64,000 bases of DNA, from positions 27,236,001 to 27,300,000 of the forward strand of contig JAFFJZ010000002.1 in the NCBI GenBank assembly GCA_018340375.1, read 5' to 3'. Origin of the DNA: Gonatopus flavifemur. Taxonomy: Eukaryota > Arthropoda > Insecta > Hymenoptera > Dryinidae. Shown here in pieces: positions 32,880 to 44,126 of the stretch; position 1 is the first letter of the stretch, and each line of letters begins with the position of its first letter. Both the position numbers and the translations under genes were made by a program. A model generated the notes under the pieces. It was not told where the DNA came from. It made no database searches and worked only from the letters and a program-made list of their open reading frames with translations.

Positions 32880-33862
32880 TGCCGGGAATAGTTCTCGAAT
32901 TTAATATCAATTATTTGTTAAATTCTGCCAATATTATAAATGTTATTAAAATTAGGAAAAAAGTTTGTAACATTCAGAATTATATTATTGAATTCAATAT
33001 TTTATTATGAAATTCAATCAACTGTTCATGTAAAGAACTTCATACTACTCTTATGAACTTACAGGCAGAGGTTTCTAATAGTGTATTGAAACGAGTGTTA
33101 CAAAAGAAGTAACAAGTAGCAAGTTTATTACATATTCGGAGTTGAGATAATGTCAGTTTTTCTTGCTCGCAAGCTCTTTCGCGTCTACGTACGTATATGA
33201 AAAAATCAATAAATGAACGACTGAACGACCGTAGCTGAAATTAATGAATTGATGTGAAGCATGTAATTGTATCAATGACATAATTTCATACGTATTCCAA
33301 AGAAGTTACCAGAGAATTTATACCATCAAAAACATTGATATTCCATGTGCAATAACGCAAGCGTATTCAAAAAGAGTTTCACAGAAATAGTACCATTACT
33401 CAGTGGAATATATGAATTTCATATATTCAGGTCAAATTTGAAAAGAGATGTGGCAATAAAACATGCGTTTTCATCGTTTTTTTTCCAAGATTCGTTTCCT
33501 ACGTCAAGATTTTATAAAAAGAAAGAATTCAATAGAAGTGAATTTTACTGAAAAATTATTTTCATTTATCATTTCAGTTGTCGAGAGTAGAGTTTGAGAA
33601 TCGCAATGATTATTGCTTCAATGCAAAATTATGTTAAGCACGTGAAACTTCGTGATTTTTTAGGAAACTTCTGTCACTCTTGATCGGACAGCAAATGATT
33701 TCAAATCATGAGTTCATTGGTTTCGTGATTTTTTTTAATCAACCTTAATAACGGATCAAGTTCTAATGCAAGAATTATTCTAAATGTATGGTACGGACAA
33801 AAGCAGCAACGTTGATACATTCCTAAACAGTTTACTGTGTAAGCAACACATAGTGATCTTGA
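32880..33862. other. No gene seen
   Basis: AT-rich, short frames only. Confidence 0.45.
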
Positions 33863-34035
33863 TCCCATACAGCATAGAATACCTCAGTATATGTATTAGA
33901 AACGTGTCCGTTACAAAAGCGGACATAGAAACATGTCAGAAGGTCTTCAAATACCTTCCAAACACGTCTCTATGTCCGCTTTTGTAACAGAGACGTTTCT
34001 GATACATTACTGGAGTATTCGATGCTCTATGGGAT
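33863..34035. repeat. 173-bp inverted repeat with conserved GTTACAAAAGCGGACATAG core
   Basis: GTTACAAAAGCGGACATAG in the left arm is mirrored perfectly in the right. Outer parts TCCCATACAGCATAGAATAC and GTATTCGATGCTCTATGGGA also pair. Arms are about 80 bp with a ~9-bp loop. Confidence 0.75.
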
Positions 34036-36353
34036 ACTTTAATATGATCTCTCTCAGTAACCTGAAACAAAATTTCAATAACATTTTTCAAAGTCCCAGC
34101 GTTGTTATCTTCTTGAGAGTTAATGAAAATCTGTCAACTCCTAGATGAACCTACTCACTGAACCTCTAAAATGCACTTCAAATACCTGGACAAAAACAAA
34201 TCAGTCTAAAGAATCCCACTGAGCGATTCTTCAAGTAAAATAGCAAACCTATACAGTTGGCAGACAAAATATTCGACACAACTCCTACAGAAAAGTGAGT
34301 GTATTTGCAATTCGATAGAACCTTTTTAAAGCCAATCTTCATACTAAAGGCTGCTTTGAATATTTTCACATAAGTTGAAACTTGTATGATACGTCTTCGT
34401 AATGTTTCCTTTATTTCACTGATATTTCACGTGAAATTATAGATTTGTGAGGTGTGAATGTTCTACGAGTTCTGAATACTTCGCTCATATTTCAAGTTAA
34501 AACGAGCACTGGAGTAGATTTATAACAGTTGTATTAATTGCTTCATTTCACTATACGAAGATCTATGTTCATTAACTATGGATTCATTGCTGTTATGAAA
34601 GTTTTATTCAAACACTAGCAATTATAAATTCTTCTGAATACTTGATCCCTATAAATAGGAATTCTTGAAGTCATTGAAAAATATCCCATTTCAGGGATAG
34701 AGAAATTATAATTCTATTTTCAAACTAAAAGGTATTTTATTGAAGGCAACTGTGGTTTTTTGTGTCACCTGTATCTAACTGGTACATGATCCACTCCATG
34801 AGATGAGAATGTTTGTTTTTACTTTCTTCTACATAGAACTATACAAAAATGTATACTTTTAGGAAAATTGCACTTTATTGTTCATTTATGGATAGAAGAG
34901 GGAGCGAAGAAAGTGGGTCACCATGGGAATTTGAGGAATAATTTTAACAGGTTACATTTTCTGGAAAGATGTGTATAAAATGAAATTTGTAATTGATTAT
35001 TTTTGTTGTATTGACTCACTTTTTATTCTAAAATAATTTATACATCCATTAGAGTGGAAATTTACTTCCAGCAAAGGGATTTTTTCCTTCCAAATGGCAT
35101 TCTCCCTTCAGAAATTGGATCTATGATTCAGAGTGAGAGAAGATTTTTCATTGCAGAAGGTTCAAAGAAATAATTCATCACCAACCGACGGATTTTCCAA
35201 ACTAGTTTGCTAGGTAGATAGAAAATTTCAGGAAAAGACGTTCAAGAAATCTTTTGATTTGTAAATACAGAGTACCTCGTTCATACACGCAACAGCTGTA
35301 CCGGTTATTTCATTTGCTAAAGACTGTAACTCAGATGATAAGCAATATTATTTATTTCTAATATGAATAAGGTGAACAAAAGGTGAGAGTATGTCATTTT
35401 AATTCGGTTCTCCATGTAAAAATGGTATAAATTTGTCTATTATACGTATTGATTTCATTTTCAAATTCATATAATAACCAAGTTTAACACTAAATATTTT
35501 GCATTTGGCGAGGATATCGATATCAGTAGTTTCGCTGAATTATTCCAGCACTAATTTCAAACTAAATTCCAATGAAATCATCAAACCTCATAGCGATAGA
35601 GAACAATATAAAACGAATATAATAGTTTCATGAAGTCTTCTTCGTCAAACTTCGAAATTCTGATGGAATAATGTATCCATGTGCAGCGGTTACTTGCATT
35701 ACACGATACTTTCAAGGGTAAAAGCCAAACGCGAATATACATAAATCCACCGTTACGTAAGTTTATCAGGTGTGAAACGGCCCATTTTTCAATACAGTCT
35801 CTTCTAAGCGAAACGAGAAATTCGAATGGCATTCCAGTTGAATGTTCGCAATCGATACTGTATCATATTTATTCATTGGAACCCTATTTCGATACAGCGA
35901 TAGTGCAGTTCACAAGGATATGCTATACCTCGGCAAAAGAGGTGTTAATTTTACTAATTTTTCACAGCACATCGTTCATGGAAACGGTACTGCAACGGTG
36001 ATGAGAAACGCAAATAGAAAAGTGTTCCACGGTATTGATATTTCTTAAATATAGGTCATTCCTGCACAATATCACTCAGTGCTCATTTTTGTCAATGAGC
36101 GGTGCTCCCTGTTGAATGATCAACTGTGGAATATGAAATACTGTTCACAACAATGTGCAATGTTACAGTCAATGCTGGGTGTTTCATTGACCCATTGATT
36201 TGAGCTAAATATCATCAGATTCGTATTCCAGGTTGGGAAGAAGTATAATGAGATAATGAAATATCAAAGAGAGAAATCAGCTGAAATTTTTGGTTGACAT
36301 AATTGAAATGTGAGTTACGAGGCTGTGTAATTTCGTATTCAACGTAAAACATA
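34036..36353. other. No gene seen; 35680-36000 open on both strands
   Basis: Mostly AT-rich. 35680-36000 has more CG than the surroundings, a 106-residue plus-strand frame and an overlapping 83-residue minus-strand frame. Neither resembles a known family. Confidence 0.4.
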
Positions 36354-36591
36354 TACTGTAAAAACTATGGGAAGTTTTTCTTCACACCGATGGTGGATTT
36401 CGTCCTCTCATCACAGGGAAGGGGGGGATTGTTTTTCCATCAAAAATGATGATTTTTTTCCGACACTTTGAGGAACCATTGTGTTTTTTGAGTGTTGAAT
36501 CCTTTACAAATCAAGAAAAATTCACCATCTATGGAGGAACTTTGGTGTCACCATTTTTTGGGGAAGAATTCCCTAATTATTTTTCATAGTG
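36354..36591. mobile_element. 238-bp MITE, TACTGTAAAAA / CACTATGAAAAA termini, TA target
   Basis: TA at 36352-36353 and 36592-36593. Mirrored TATGGGAAG, GGTGTCACC and CACCAT words. Confidence 0.65.
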
Positions 36592-36593
36592 TA

Positions 36594-37762
36594 CCCTTAG
36601 TAGAAACCATCCCAGGCCCTCCTTCGCCTCTCCCTGACTAGAAATTTACCCCATGGACCAGATCAGGTCTACTTAGATCCAGCCCAGGTCCTGATAAGGC
36701 AACCTCGTCAGGACCTGACAATTCATGACAGGACCTTATGAGGCAAGACTAATGAGGATTTGATGCGGAATCCCATACCAAAACCTCTAGAATGAATTGA
36801 AATTAGGATATTAACAGGAAATCCACAACCCAGAAATGTTTTATTCGGCATGGAGAGATCTAACTTGAAAGATATGCACAGTGGACATTCGATCAGAAAT
36901 ATTCTCCTGATTTACAGGAAATTTATTTCACCGAGAAGTATACAATATTCAGGATAACCTAACGAGGTCTTGATGAGATCACAGCGAGTACAACCTATTT
37001 CAGCCTTCTGGGATAATTTAAGGGATACCTAATTAGGATCAAATGGGTTCATCCCTACGTGGGGCATCCACATCTAATCCTGATTAGGATTCCAGCAGGT
37101 ATACCGTATTTTGGATGACCTTGTTAGGTCCTCGCCATATGGCATGTTAACCCTATGATAATTTCCAGTCGGGTCATCTGGCACTATCGCGACAGACTAG
37201 ACGTATTCCTGGCCCTACTATGGGCCAGTAAACTGCCTTATATCATTTCTATCAGGGACCACACTCCAGTTCAGGAATACTTCAAAAAAAATTCAACTGG
37301 AGCTCAACGAATTCCCTATTAACTCTTGAGGGGATACCAGCGATCCCTGACGATGCAACCCGAGCCAAAGCTTTTCTGACAAATTATTCGAAAATAAAGC
37401 AATAAAATCAAAGTATTGTTCTATACAGACTGTCTTTATTGATTGGACAAGGTCTGTATAGAGCGATATTTTGATTCTATTGCTTCATTTTCGAATAATC
37501 TGATGGTTCTGATTAAATCTTCAGGGGTCGCTGGTATCATCTCAAGGATTTTTCCGAATATGGTACCCAAGGTCCTAATGGAGAAATTAGTTTGCAGTTG
37601 AAACCGCCCGAGATGTAGATGGCGATAGTTCGCTCTTACTAGCACAAACATGCAGTGATATCCATATACACGGATACTTATATGTGTGATCCTCAGTTCC
37701 ACCTAACTTCCAGATGACGCTAGTGAATGTAGAATTTTTTTAGTGTATGGGACCTTGGATAC
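36594..37762. other. GC-richer repeat-like segment, no gene
   Basis: Contains many AGGTCCTGA/TCAGGACCT and ATTAGGATC words, and an 11-bp-arm palindrome near 36690-36720. Resembles 1196-1495 in composition. Likely an old repeat; termini not found. The 88-residue minus-strand frame at 37436-37702 is unrecognised. Confidence 0.4.
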
Positions 37763-37993
37763 CCCGAGTCAAAAAGTGAAACCTGATTTAGCTCTGATTC
37801 GTTGCGTATTACGAAGTGAATCAGGTTTAATTTTATTTTTTGCCCTGATCTTGCCCTGTTCTTAAACTGATCTTGCTTTTAACATTCTCATTCAACCTGA
37901 TCTTAACCTTTTTTCGACCCGATTGAACTCTGGATCGTTGCGTATTACGGAGTTGATCAGGCTTTAAAAAGTATTATAATTTTTCGACTCGGG
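37763..37993. mobile_element. 231-bp CCCGAGTC element, copy 1
   Basis: TIR CCCGAGTCAAAAA / CCCGAGTCGAAAAA with AC on both sides. Inside are two direct copies of a hairpin module: CCTGATT, about 30 bp with CTCTGRTTCGTTGCGTATTA, then AATCAGG. Second copy at 51437-51667. Confidence 0.75.
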
Positions 37994-37995
37994 AC

Positions 37996-40611
37996 CCTAC
38001 TTTCGAAACTTCTGCGCTATGTGAGGGAGTTTTCGCATTCATGAACGACAATTTTGTACACTGTGAAAAATTCTGGTAGTGGTTTCACCAAGACATCAAT
38101 GGCAACAGGTTCACTCGCCAAATTTACACACACACGTTGATAGTAATTTCACATTGAGATATCCATTCAATTCCATTTCATCGGTACTGAGAATTCAGCG
38201 AATGACCATCAAGATTCACCAAGGTAAATCAGAAATAATTTGAATGTTGGCGGAAATGAAGTTCACAGGAACTGTTGAGATAAAGGATTCTAAACAATTT
38301 TACATTCTTTTTCCACCGTATTTGATTTTAGTTCTCATCAGTTCTCTTCAATTAACTGATGAAGCTACACTGAGATTAGAATCTATATAAATTCCTCTAG
38401 GCATTGCATGAGAAATTATTTCTCATATGAATTTTGGACCAGACCGTTTTCATATGAGAATCCATGTAAATTCACGCGACAATACATGCGAAATCAGTCA
38501 CATTCCATGTCAAACGCACAGAACAATATAATTCATGTAATACATGGACCGCGTGGAGTTTATATGGGTTTACTGGCAATATTTTCCATACGACACCATT
38601 GGGAATTCACACCAAAGGGAGGAGAAATCAGGTAGACTACGACAAAGTGATCACTAATTGTGTTTCATTATTCATAAATGGTATCTATTAAATATCAGTT
38701 TTCAATAAGAACCATTCCAGATCAAATCGAGGTTTCCATTTCTCTTCGAAACAGATTTCAAAAAGCTTATAGTAAAACGCATTCAAAGTTTTTGGTACAT
38801 GGAATTTAACAAGGAGAAAAATCTCTACCACTACTTTCTTTTCTCGTAGTTCCTCATCTCTGCACGAGATGATGAACTTTCTGCTTCCTCATACAATTCC
38901 TAATCATGAACTTGCCTCCTCTCGCGATGAGCGGTACGAACTTATTTGGTACGATTTCAGCTACGATATTCCTCTTGGGTCAATTTTCATGTTATTGAGC
39001 TACGAAACCTTAACTTCACATGAAGATTCTTAAGTTCAATCTTTCTGTGATTTTGAGGATGGAAAAGTATCCTGCGTGTAAAATTCTAGCAAAAATTGTG
39101 ACTGCAGAAATTGCAATCTTCGCATGAGAATGTATAGAACTTCTTGAGTGGAGGGTGAACTAACCACCGCCTCTCAGTTTTGTCTCTTTCATCACAATGA
39201 GATTCCACGATACCCAAATTCGCGTGATTGATAAAAAGTGATTCTTGGGACGATTTCAGTTCAAATTATCAACAACATTAATGAAAAGAATCAAGAATAA
39301 ACAATAAAACTCTGTATCCAATCGAAAATAATTTGAGATACGATAATTGTTTCACCGGAATATTATTCATTAATGAGCATCGTTGTTAAATTAATGATGT
39401 ATAATATGCTCGCTGATTCCATCGATATACTGCAATTGAACCAATAATAAATTTCCAATAAATTATTGAAATTGAATTGTGAGATTTTGAATTTTCTCGA
39501 TAATGAGAAATTAAAAATCTTCAATTTCGTTGAATAAGTACAGAAATTCATTTTGAATTCACAACCTTCTTCGAAATTTCATGTCACGGTGAGTGAAAGG
39601 AATTTATGAATTTTTATGTAATGAAGCGAAAAATGTGTTCACTTCATACCATTTTCTTTCACAGCGCCCGGGATGATACATCACAATGATTATTTATTTT
39701 AAACATGAGAACATATTTTCAATTAGGTACTCAGATTTGGAATGTGTGAATTTGAAATTCAGTCTCATGGAAGTTCATTGTGTTGAATATGAAAAAAAGA
39801 GGGAGATCACTAACGTGCTGCTCTCTGGTGAAGTTATGTAATTGACTCCCTCGCTAAAGGTGCTTCAAAGCTCATCGTCAAGTAATGCTCTTCGAGTTTT
39901 TCATTGGCATGTGTGTTTCCCCAAATAAGGGTTTCAAGTATTGTGGAGCAGTTGCTGGGTCGAGGGGCTTATATGGAATAAACCGTTACAGCTGAAGTAA
40001 TTTGTCGAGAACAGTTTATGTAGTATGTACACCACTTACGCACTCCATATGCATATAGGACATTCAAAATTACACGCCTTTCAATTTCAATTTCGAATAA
40101 CTTTACTTGGCGATATTACCTGTCTTTTTTCACTAATGTCATCTCCCGTACAAAAATGGTGGAAAATGAACAAATAGCGCAATCCTGATGGAAATTCATT
40201 TGTCAAATCCTGGCAAAAATGATCGGGCAGTTAATTGCACCTTTTCCGTTCCTCGTCTAGCTGACTAAAAAATTAAATTTCACTGTACTTGATTCTTACT
40301 TTCATCTCTATGTGCAATGTCACTTTTCTATTGGATTAAAAAAAAAAAGTATACATCAAGCAGGATATTTATGATCGAAGGTTTTACTCAGAAAAGAGTT
40401 CATCAAAGAATTGTTGAAGAACTTTTTCCGAGTTTCTAAATTCTCAAAGAGTTCTCAAATAATCCTTTGACAAACTTTTTATCATCGAAGTATTCTCATA
40501 TCAAATTTCTTTCACTGTATTATATTTTGTGAAGATGAAGAGACAGTGATATTGATTATTTTCTAATACCTAGATGATTTTTCAAGCGTTAATTTAGACG
40601 ATATTGTCATC
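37996..40611. other. No gene seen
   Basis: AT-rich. A solitary CACTGTGAAAAATTC at about 38058 looks like one MITE end. No coding signal. Confidence 0.5.
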
Positions 40612-40881
40612 CACTGTTAGAAAAATCCTGAAATTTAATCAAATAAAGTCCTTAAATTTGATATGAGATGAAATTTTTTCATTTTTTCACTGGAATTTGG
40701 AGAAAGAATAAGATATAAAGAATTCTTCAATTCAAAGAATTAATTATTAAATTACTAAATTTATTATTATTTATTATCAAATTTACTCATTCAAGTTAAG
40801 AAGAAAATTCTCAAAATCAAGAATTCTATTATTGGAATTAATATATTCTGAAATTTAATTTGGAAAATTTTTTTCACAGTG
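40612..40881. mobile_element. 270-bp MITE, CACTGTKARAAAAAT termini
   Basis: CACTGTTAGAAAAATCCTG at the left and CACTGTGAAAAAAATTT (reverse complement) at the right. CTGAAATTTAAT is mirrored. Very AT-rich interior. Confidence 0.65.
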
Positions 40882-41679
40882 GATCTTTATCCTACTTAGA
40901 GAAAAGTTTTTACCCGCATTTTGTATTTCTATTTGAAAAAAAACATTACCAACAATTCAAAACTATATGAATAAGTAGCAACAAAAATAAAAATGACTTC
41001 AATTTCGATTTTATTCAGATTTGAGGAACAAGAAACATAAAAAAAAATTTAAAGTTACTGGAATAAAATACTAGATAAATATAATTTACGTATAATACAT
41101 ATACGTACAAGTACAAGACTTTAAACTCTTGTGGGATGAGTCGAATCACGTTCAGTCGATGCATTCCAGTATGCCAATATCTATCACGACACTGATGCAA
41201 TTTTAATTAAAGTTTAAGATCGCTTGTAACGATCAACACCTTGTAGTAGAATGTGTCATACAAATGCTGTATCATGTAGTTTTCCAACGTACAGGAGAAA
41301 ATCAAATGAAGATACGTTTATTGCAGTATCGACCAACTCTAATTATAATGACATTCATTAACAAACATTTTTACATTCGGCTTGTAACTTTTGTATGAAA
41401 ATAGAATCATAATTATTAAAAGTTGAAACTTCAAATGTAGTACATAAACTGAAAATTCTTGTTATTTATCTTTTACGACTTTTATATTTAAGAACAAATT
41501 TTGAAATTGATCATAAGGGTTCATCAAGTGATTATAAGCTCCACAAAATTGGAAAAGTGACAATATTTCGTCTTCCATTCACTTCTTTTCTTATTTCACC
41601 ACGATAATTGATCGCTGGGCTATCGATAATTGAAATTGATCAATATTTTTGATAAATGATTTGATATATTTGGCCAGTA
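40882..41679. other. No gene seen
   Basis: AT-rich, short frames only. Confidence 0.5.
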
Positions 41680-42190
41680 GACATGGGATGAATCATGCAC
41701 ATAATAATTGTGCACTTATTTATTATGCACATAAAAAAATTGAATTAAATTTGTTCACATATTAATTTGAATTGTTCCTAATACGTTTGATAAATGTGCA
41801 CTGATAGTCGTGCACAGTGAATTGTACACATGAAAAAAAATGAAAAATATAAAATGTAAGATTGTGCACCTTACATTTTGCACCTTTGGGAATATTCAAT
41901 ATTGTTTTTTATGCGCAAGTAATCATGCACAACATTTTTATTCACAAAAACTTGCGCATAAAAAACAATATTGAATATTCCCAAAGGTGCAAAATGTAAG
42001 GTGCACAATCTTACATTTTATATTTTTCATTTTTTTTCATGTGTACAATTCACTGTGCACGACTATCAGTGCACATTTATCAAACGTATTAGGAACAATT
42101 CAAATTAATATGTGAACAAATTTAATTCAACTTTTTTATGTGCATAATAAATAAGTGCACAATTATTATGTGCATGATCCATCCCATGTC
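41680..42190. mobile_element. 511-bp near-perfect fold-back element with 8-bp target duplication
   Basis: Two 241-bp arms (41680-41920 and 41950-42190) with a 29-bp loop. Aligning them by hand gives two mismatches, about 99% identity. The element begins GACATGGGATG and ends with its complement. It is flanked by perfect GGCCAGTA duplications (41672-41679 and 42191-42198). The arms are full of GTGCAC words. An 8-bp duplication fits hAT, P or Merlin; the tip (GAC) is not the usual hAT CAG/TAG. No coding capacity. Confidence 0.92.
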
Positions 42191-42318
42191 GGCCAGTATT
42201 GTGAACAGTAAAATGTTACTCACTAAATCGTGATATGAGTCATTAAATCGTATAGTGCAAGTAGTACTTGAGACCGCGTTTGTCTTAGCAAGGTTATTAT
42301 AATATTATTGATATATAG

Positions 42319-42422
42319 TTCCTCTAGTGCATGGAATAAATTTGGAGAAAATCAAAACTTCCGATCAACGAACAAACTGTTTGATTTTCTCCAAATTTTG
42401 TTCGAAAATCCACTAAAGGAAA
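42319..42422. repeat. 104-bp hairpin
   Basis: AAATTTGGAGAAAATCAAA pairs with TTTGATTTTCTCCAAATTT. Outer TTCCTCTAGTG and CACTAAAGGAA also pair. A small fold-back element or precursor-like hairpin. Confidence 0.7.
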
Positions 42423-42922
42423 TTTTTTTTATAAGAAGCTGCTGAATTTGTTTCTGAGTCCACGAAGAAATTTTCTGCAATGTATATTTTAAGAGTATTG
42501 CTCAATGATCTGCAGTACATTGTACGTATTTTAATATTGTATCGAGGTTGAAGAATTTGATGATAGTCTCCAGAATGTTAGGGAGCTTTGGGTATAGAAA
42601 TCTTTTGATACTCTAGTTCTTGACCTATCTGCTGTTTGAATAGCGTTGTGTGTATTGAATTGTGTTCTCTTTCAAAGGATGTTTAGATGAAAGTATGTCA
42701 TGATCAAAGCGCTTCTTCCCTTATCAAAATACCTTAAATCATCATGACAGTATCAGTGAGAGGGTATAATATATTTAGGGCATTCTTACGATTGAAAATA
42801 TCCTGATTCGATATTTTTTCTTCACGTCCTTTGATACCATTATATCTATTATTTTACAAATTACTCATGTTCTGTTTCCACAATTTAAATTTTGTCTAAT
42901 TTGTGATATGAAATCTGAATTA

Positions 42923-42997
42923 TCCCTGGTTAAAAAGTCTCATTGAATAGGAATCAATCGGTTCAATGGGAATCCAATGAGATGTTTCAACCAGGGA
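42923..42997. mobile_element. 75-bp palindromic MITE, TA target
   Basis: TA at 42921-42922 and 42998-42999. TCCCTGGTTAAAAAGTCTCA pairs with TGAGATGTTTCAACCAGGGA, and inner CAATSGGTTCAATGGG-like words continue the stem. Confidence 0.75.
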
Positions 42998-43113
42998 TAC
43001 ATCGATATCTTCCCTACAAAATATAAGGTATGATATATGAACTATGATATGATCAGGGATCGGCAGAAAAGAAATTTCGGTTCTGCACTTTTTTTATTTT
43101 TTGGTAATGCATA

Positions 43114-43389
43114 ATAATTAACATACATATATTATTCATTTTCCGAATGATCGTATTCATCTATCAGTTCATTATTTATTTCTCAAAATATCGGTAATAT
43201 ACAGAATTTGGTTACTCGTTAGTTGAATAATGGACAATGAATTTAGAAAAATTATCCACTACTTGAATAATGGATAATGTATTTTGAAAAATTATTTAAC
43301 GTGTGTTGCTCAATTTTTGAGAATCGAATAATGAACTGTTAGATGAATAAGATTATTCAAAAAATAGATAATATATGTATATTAATTAC
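43114..43389. mobile_element. AT-rich inverted-repeat element with internal 40-bp duplication
   Basis: Arms of about 85 bp share TATATTATTCATTTT and CAGTTCATTATT. The centre holds a tandem pair, each containing TTGAATAATGGAYAATG and GAAAAATTAT. Confidence 0.65.
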
Positions 43390-44021
43390 GTATCGACAAA
43401 AAATTTTTTAAATGAAAAATCAAAATTTCTTTCTCCGATCTTTGGTTGAAACTAATCTCAAATTGTTATTTTATACATACAAAACTTGTATGAAAGTATC
43501 GCCAGACATAAAGTGTTTACTGAATCACTTGGTAAGCAATAAAAAAATATATTCTGAACTCGTTCATTATTGGAGTAATGGCAAATTCTTTTACCTCCAT
43601 TATTCATCATTGAAGTAATGCAAAATATTCATGGACTATATTAAAATTTTTTTTCTCAATGGAAACTGCAGAAAATAAAAATTCTCAATCCAGAGAAAAT
43701 GAGTAACAGATTTCGAAATCACTCATGAAAAAATCATTATTGCCGATGTGGATATGATTTCTATATGTATTTTTTACTGCTATCATGACGATATTCCTCC
43801 AAGATACAGGATGGAAAATTCCAAGAACTCACTTTCTTGTCCTTTGTTTGTATTTCATTCCGTAAAGTTCAACAACAAGTCCAAATAAATTGTGCATGAA
43901 GAACCGTCAGGAACATACAATTTTATCTCAGCTATGGAAAACGTTATTGTTCTTATATTTATTATGTGCGCTTTATCCACACTTTTCTCTCAAAAACTAT
44001 TGAGATTCCTCTTGGAATAAT

Positions 44022-44126
44022 ATTATTGTTCCTGATAGAAATCTGAATGAAAAATAAAATACTGAGAAATTTGCTAAAAAATAAGGTATATTATTTTTCA
44101 TTGGAATTTCTATCAGAAATAATAAT
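44022..44126. repeat. 105-bp hairpin
   Basis: TCCTGATAGAAATCTGAATG pairs with CATTGGAATTTCTATCAGAA, flanked by mirrored ATTATT. Loop about 32 bp. Confidence 0.65.

Noticed and set aside
35681..36001. 106-residue plus-strand frame with an overlapping minus-strand frame
   Set aside because: Open on both strands, no domain, no start or splice context; chance in a CG-richer patch.
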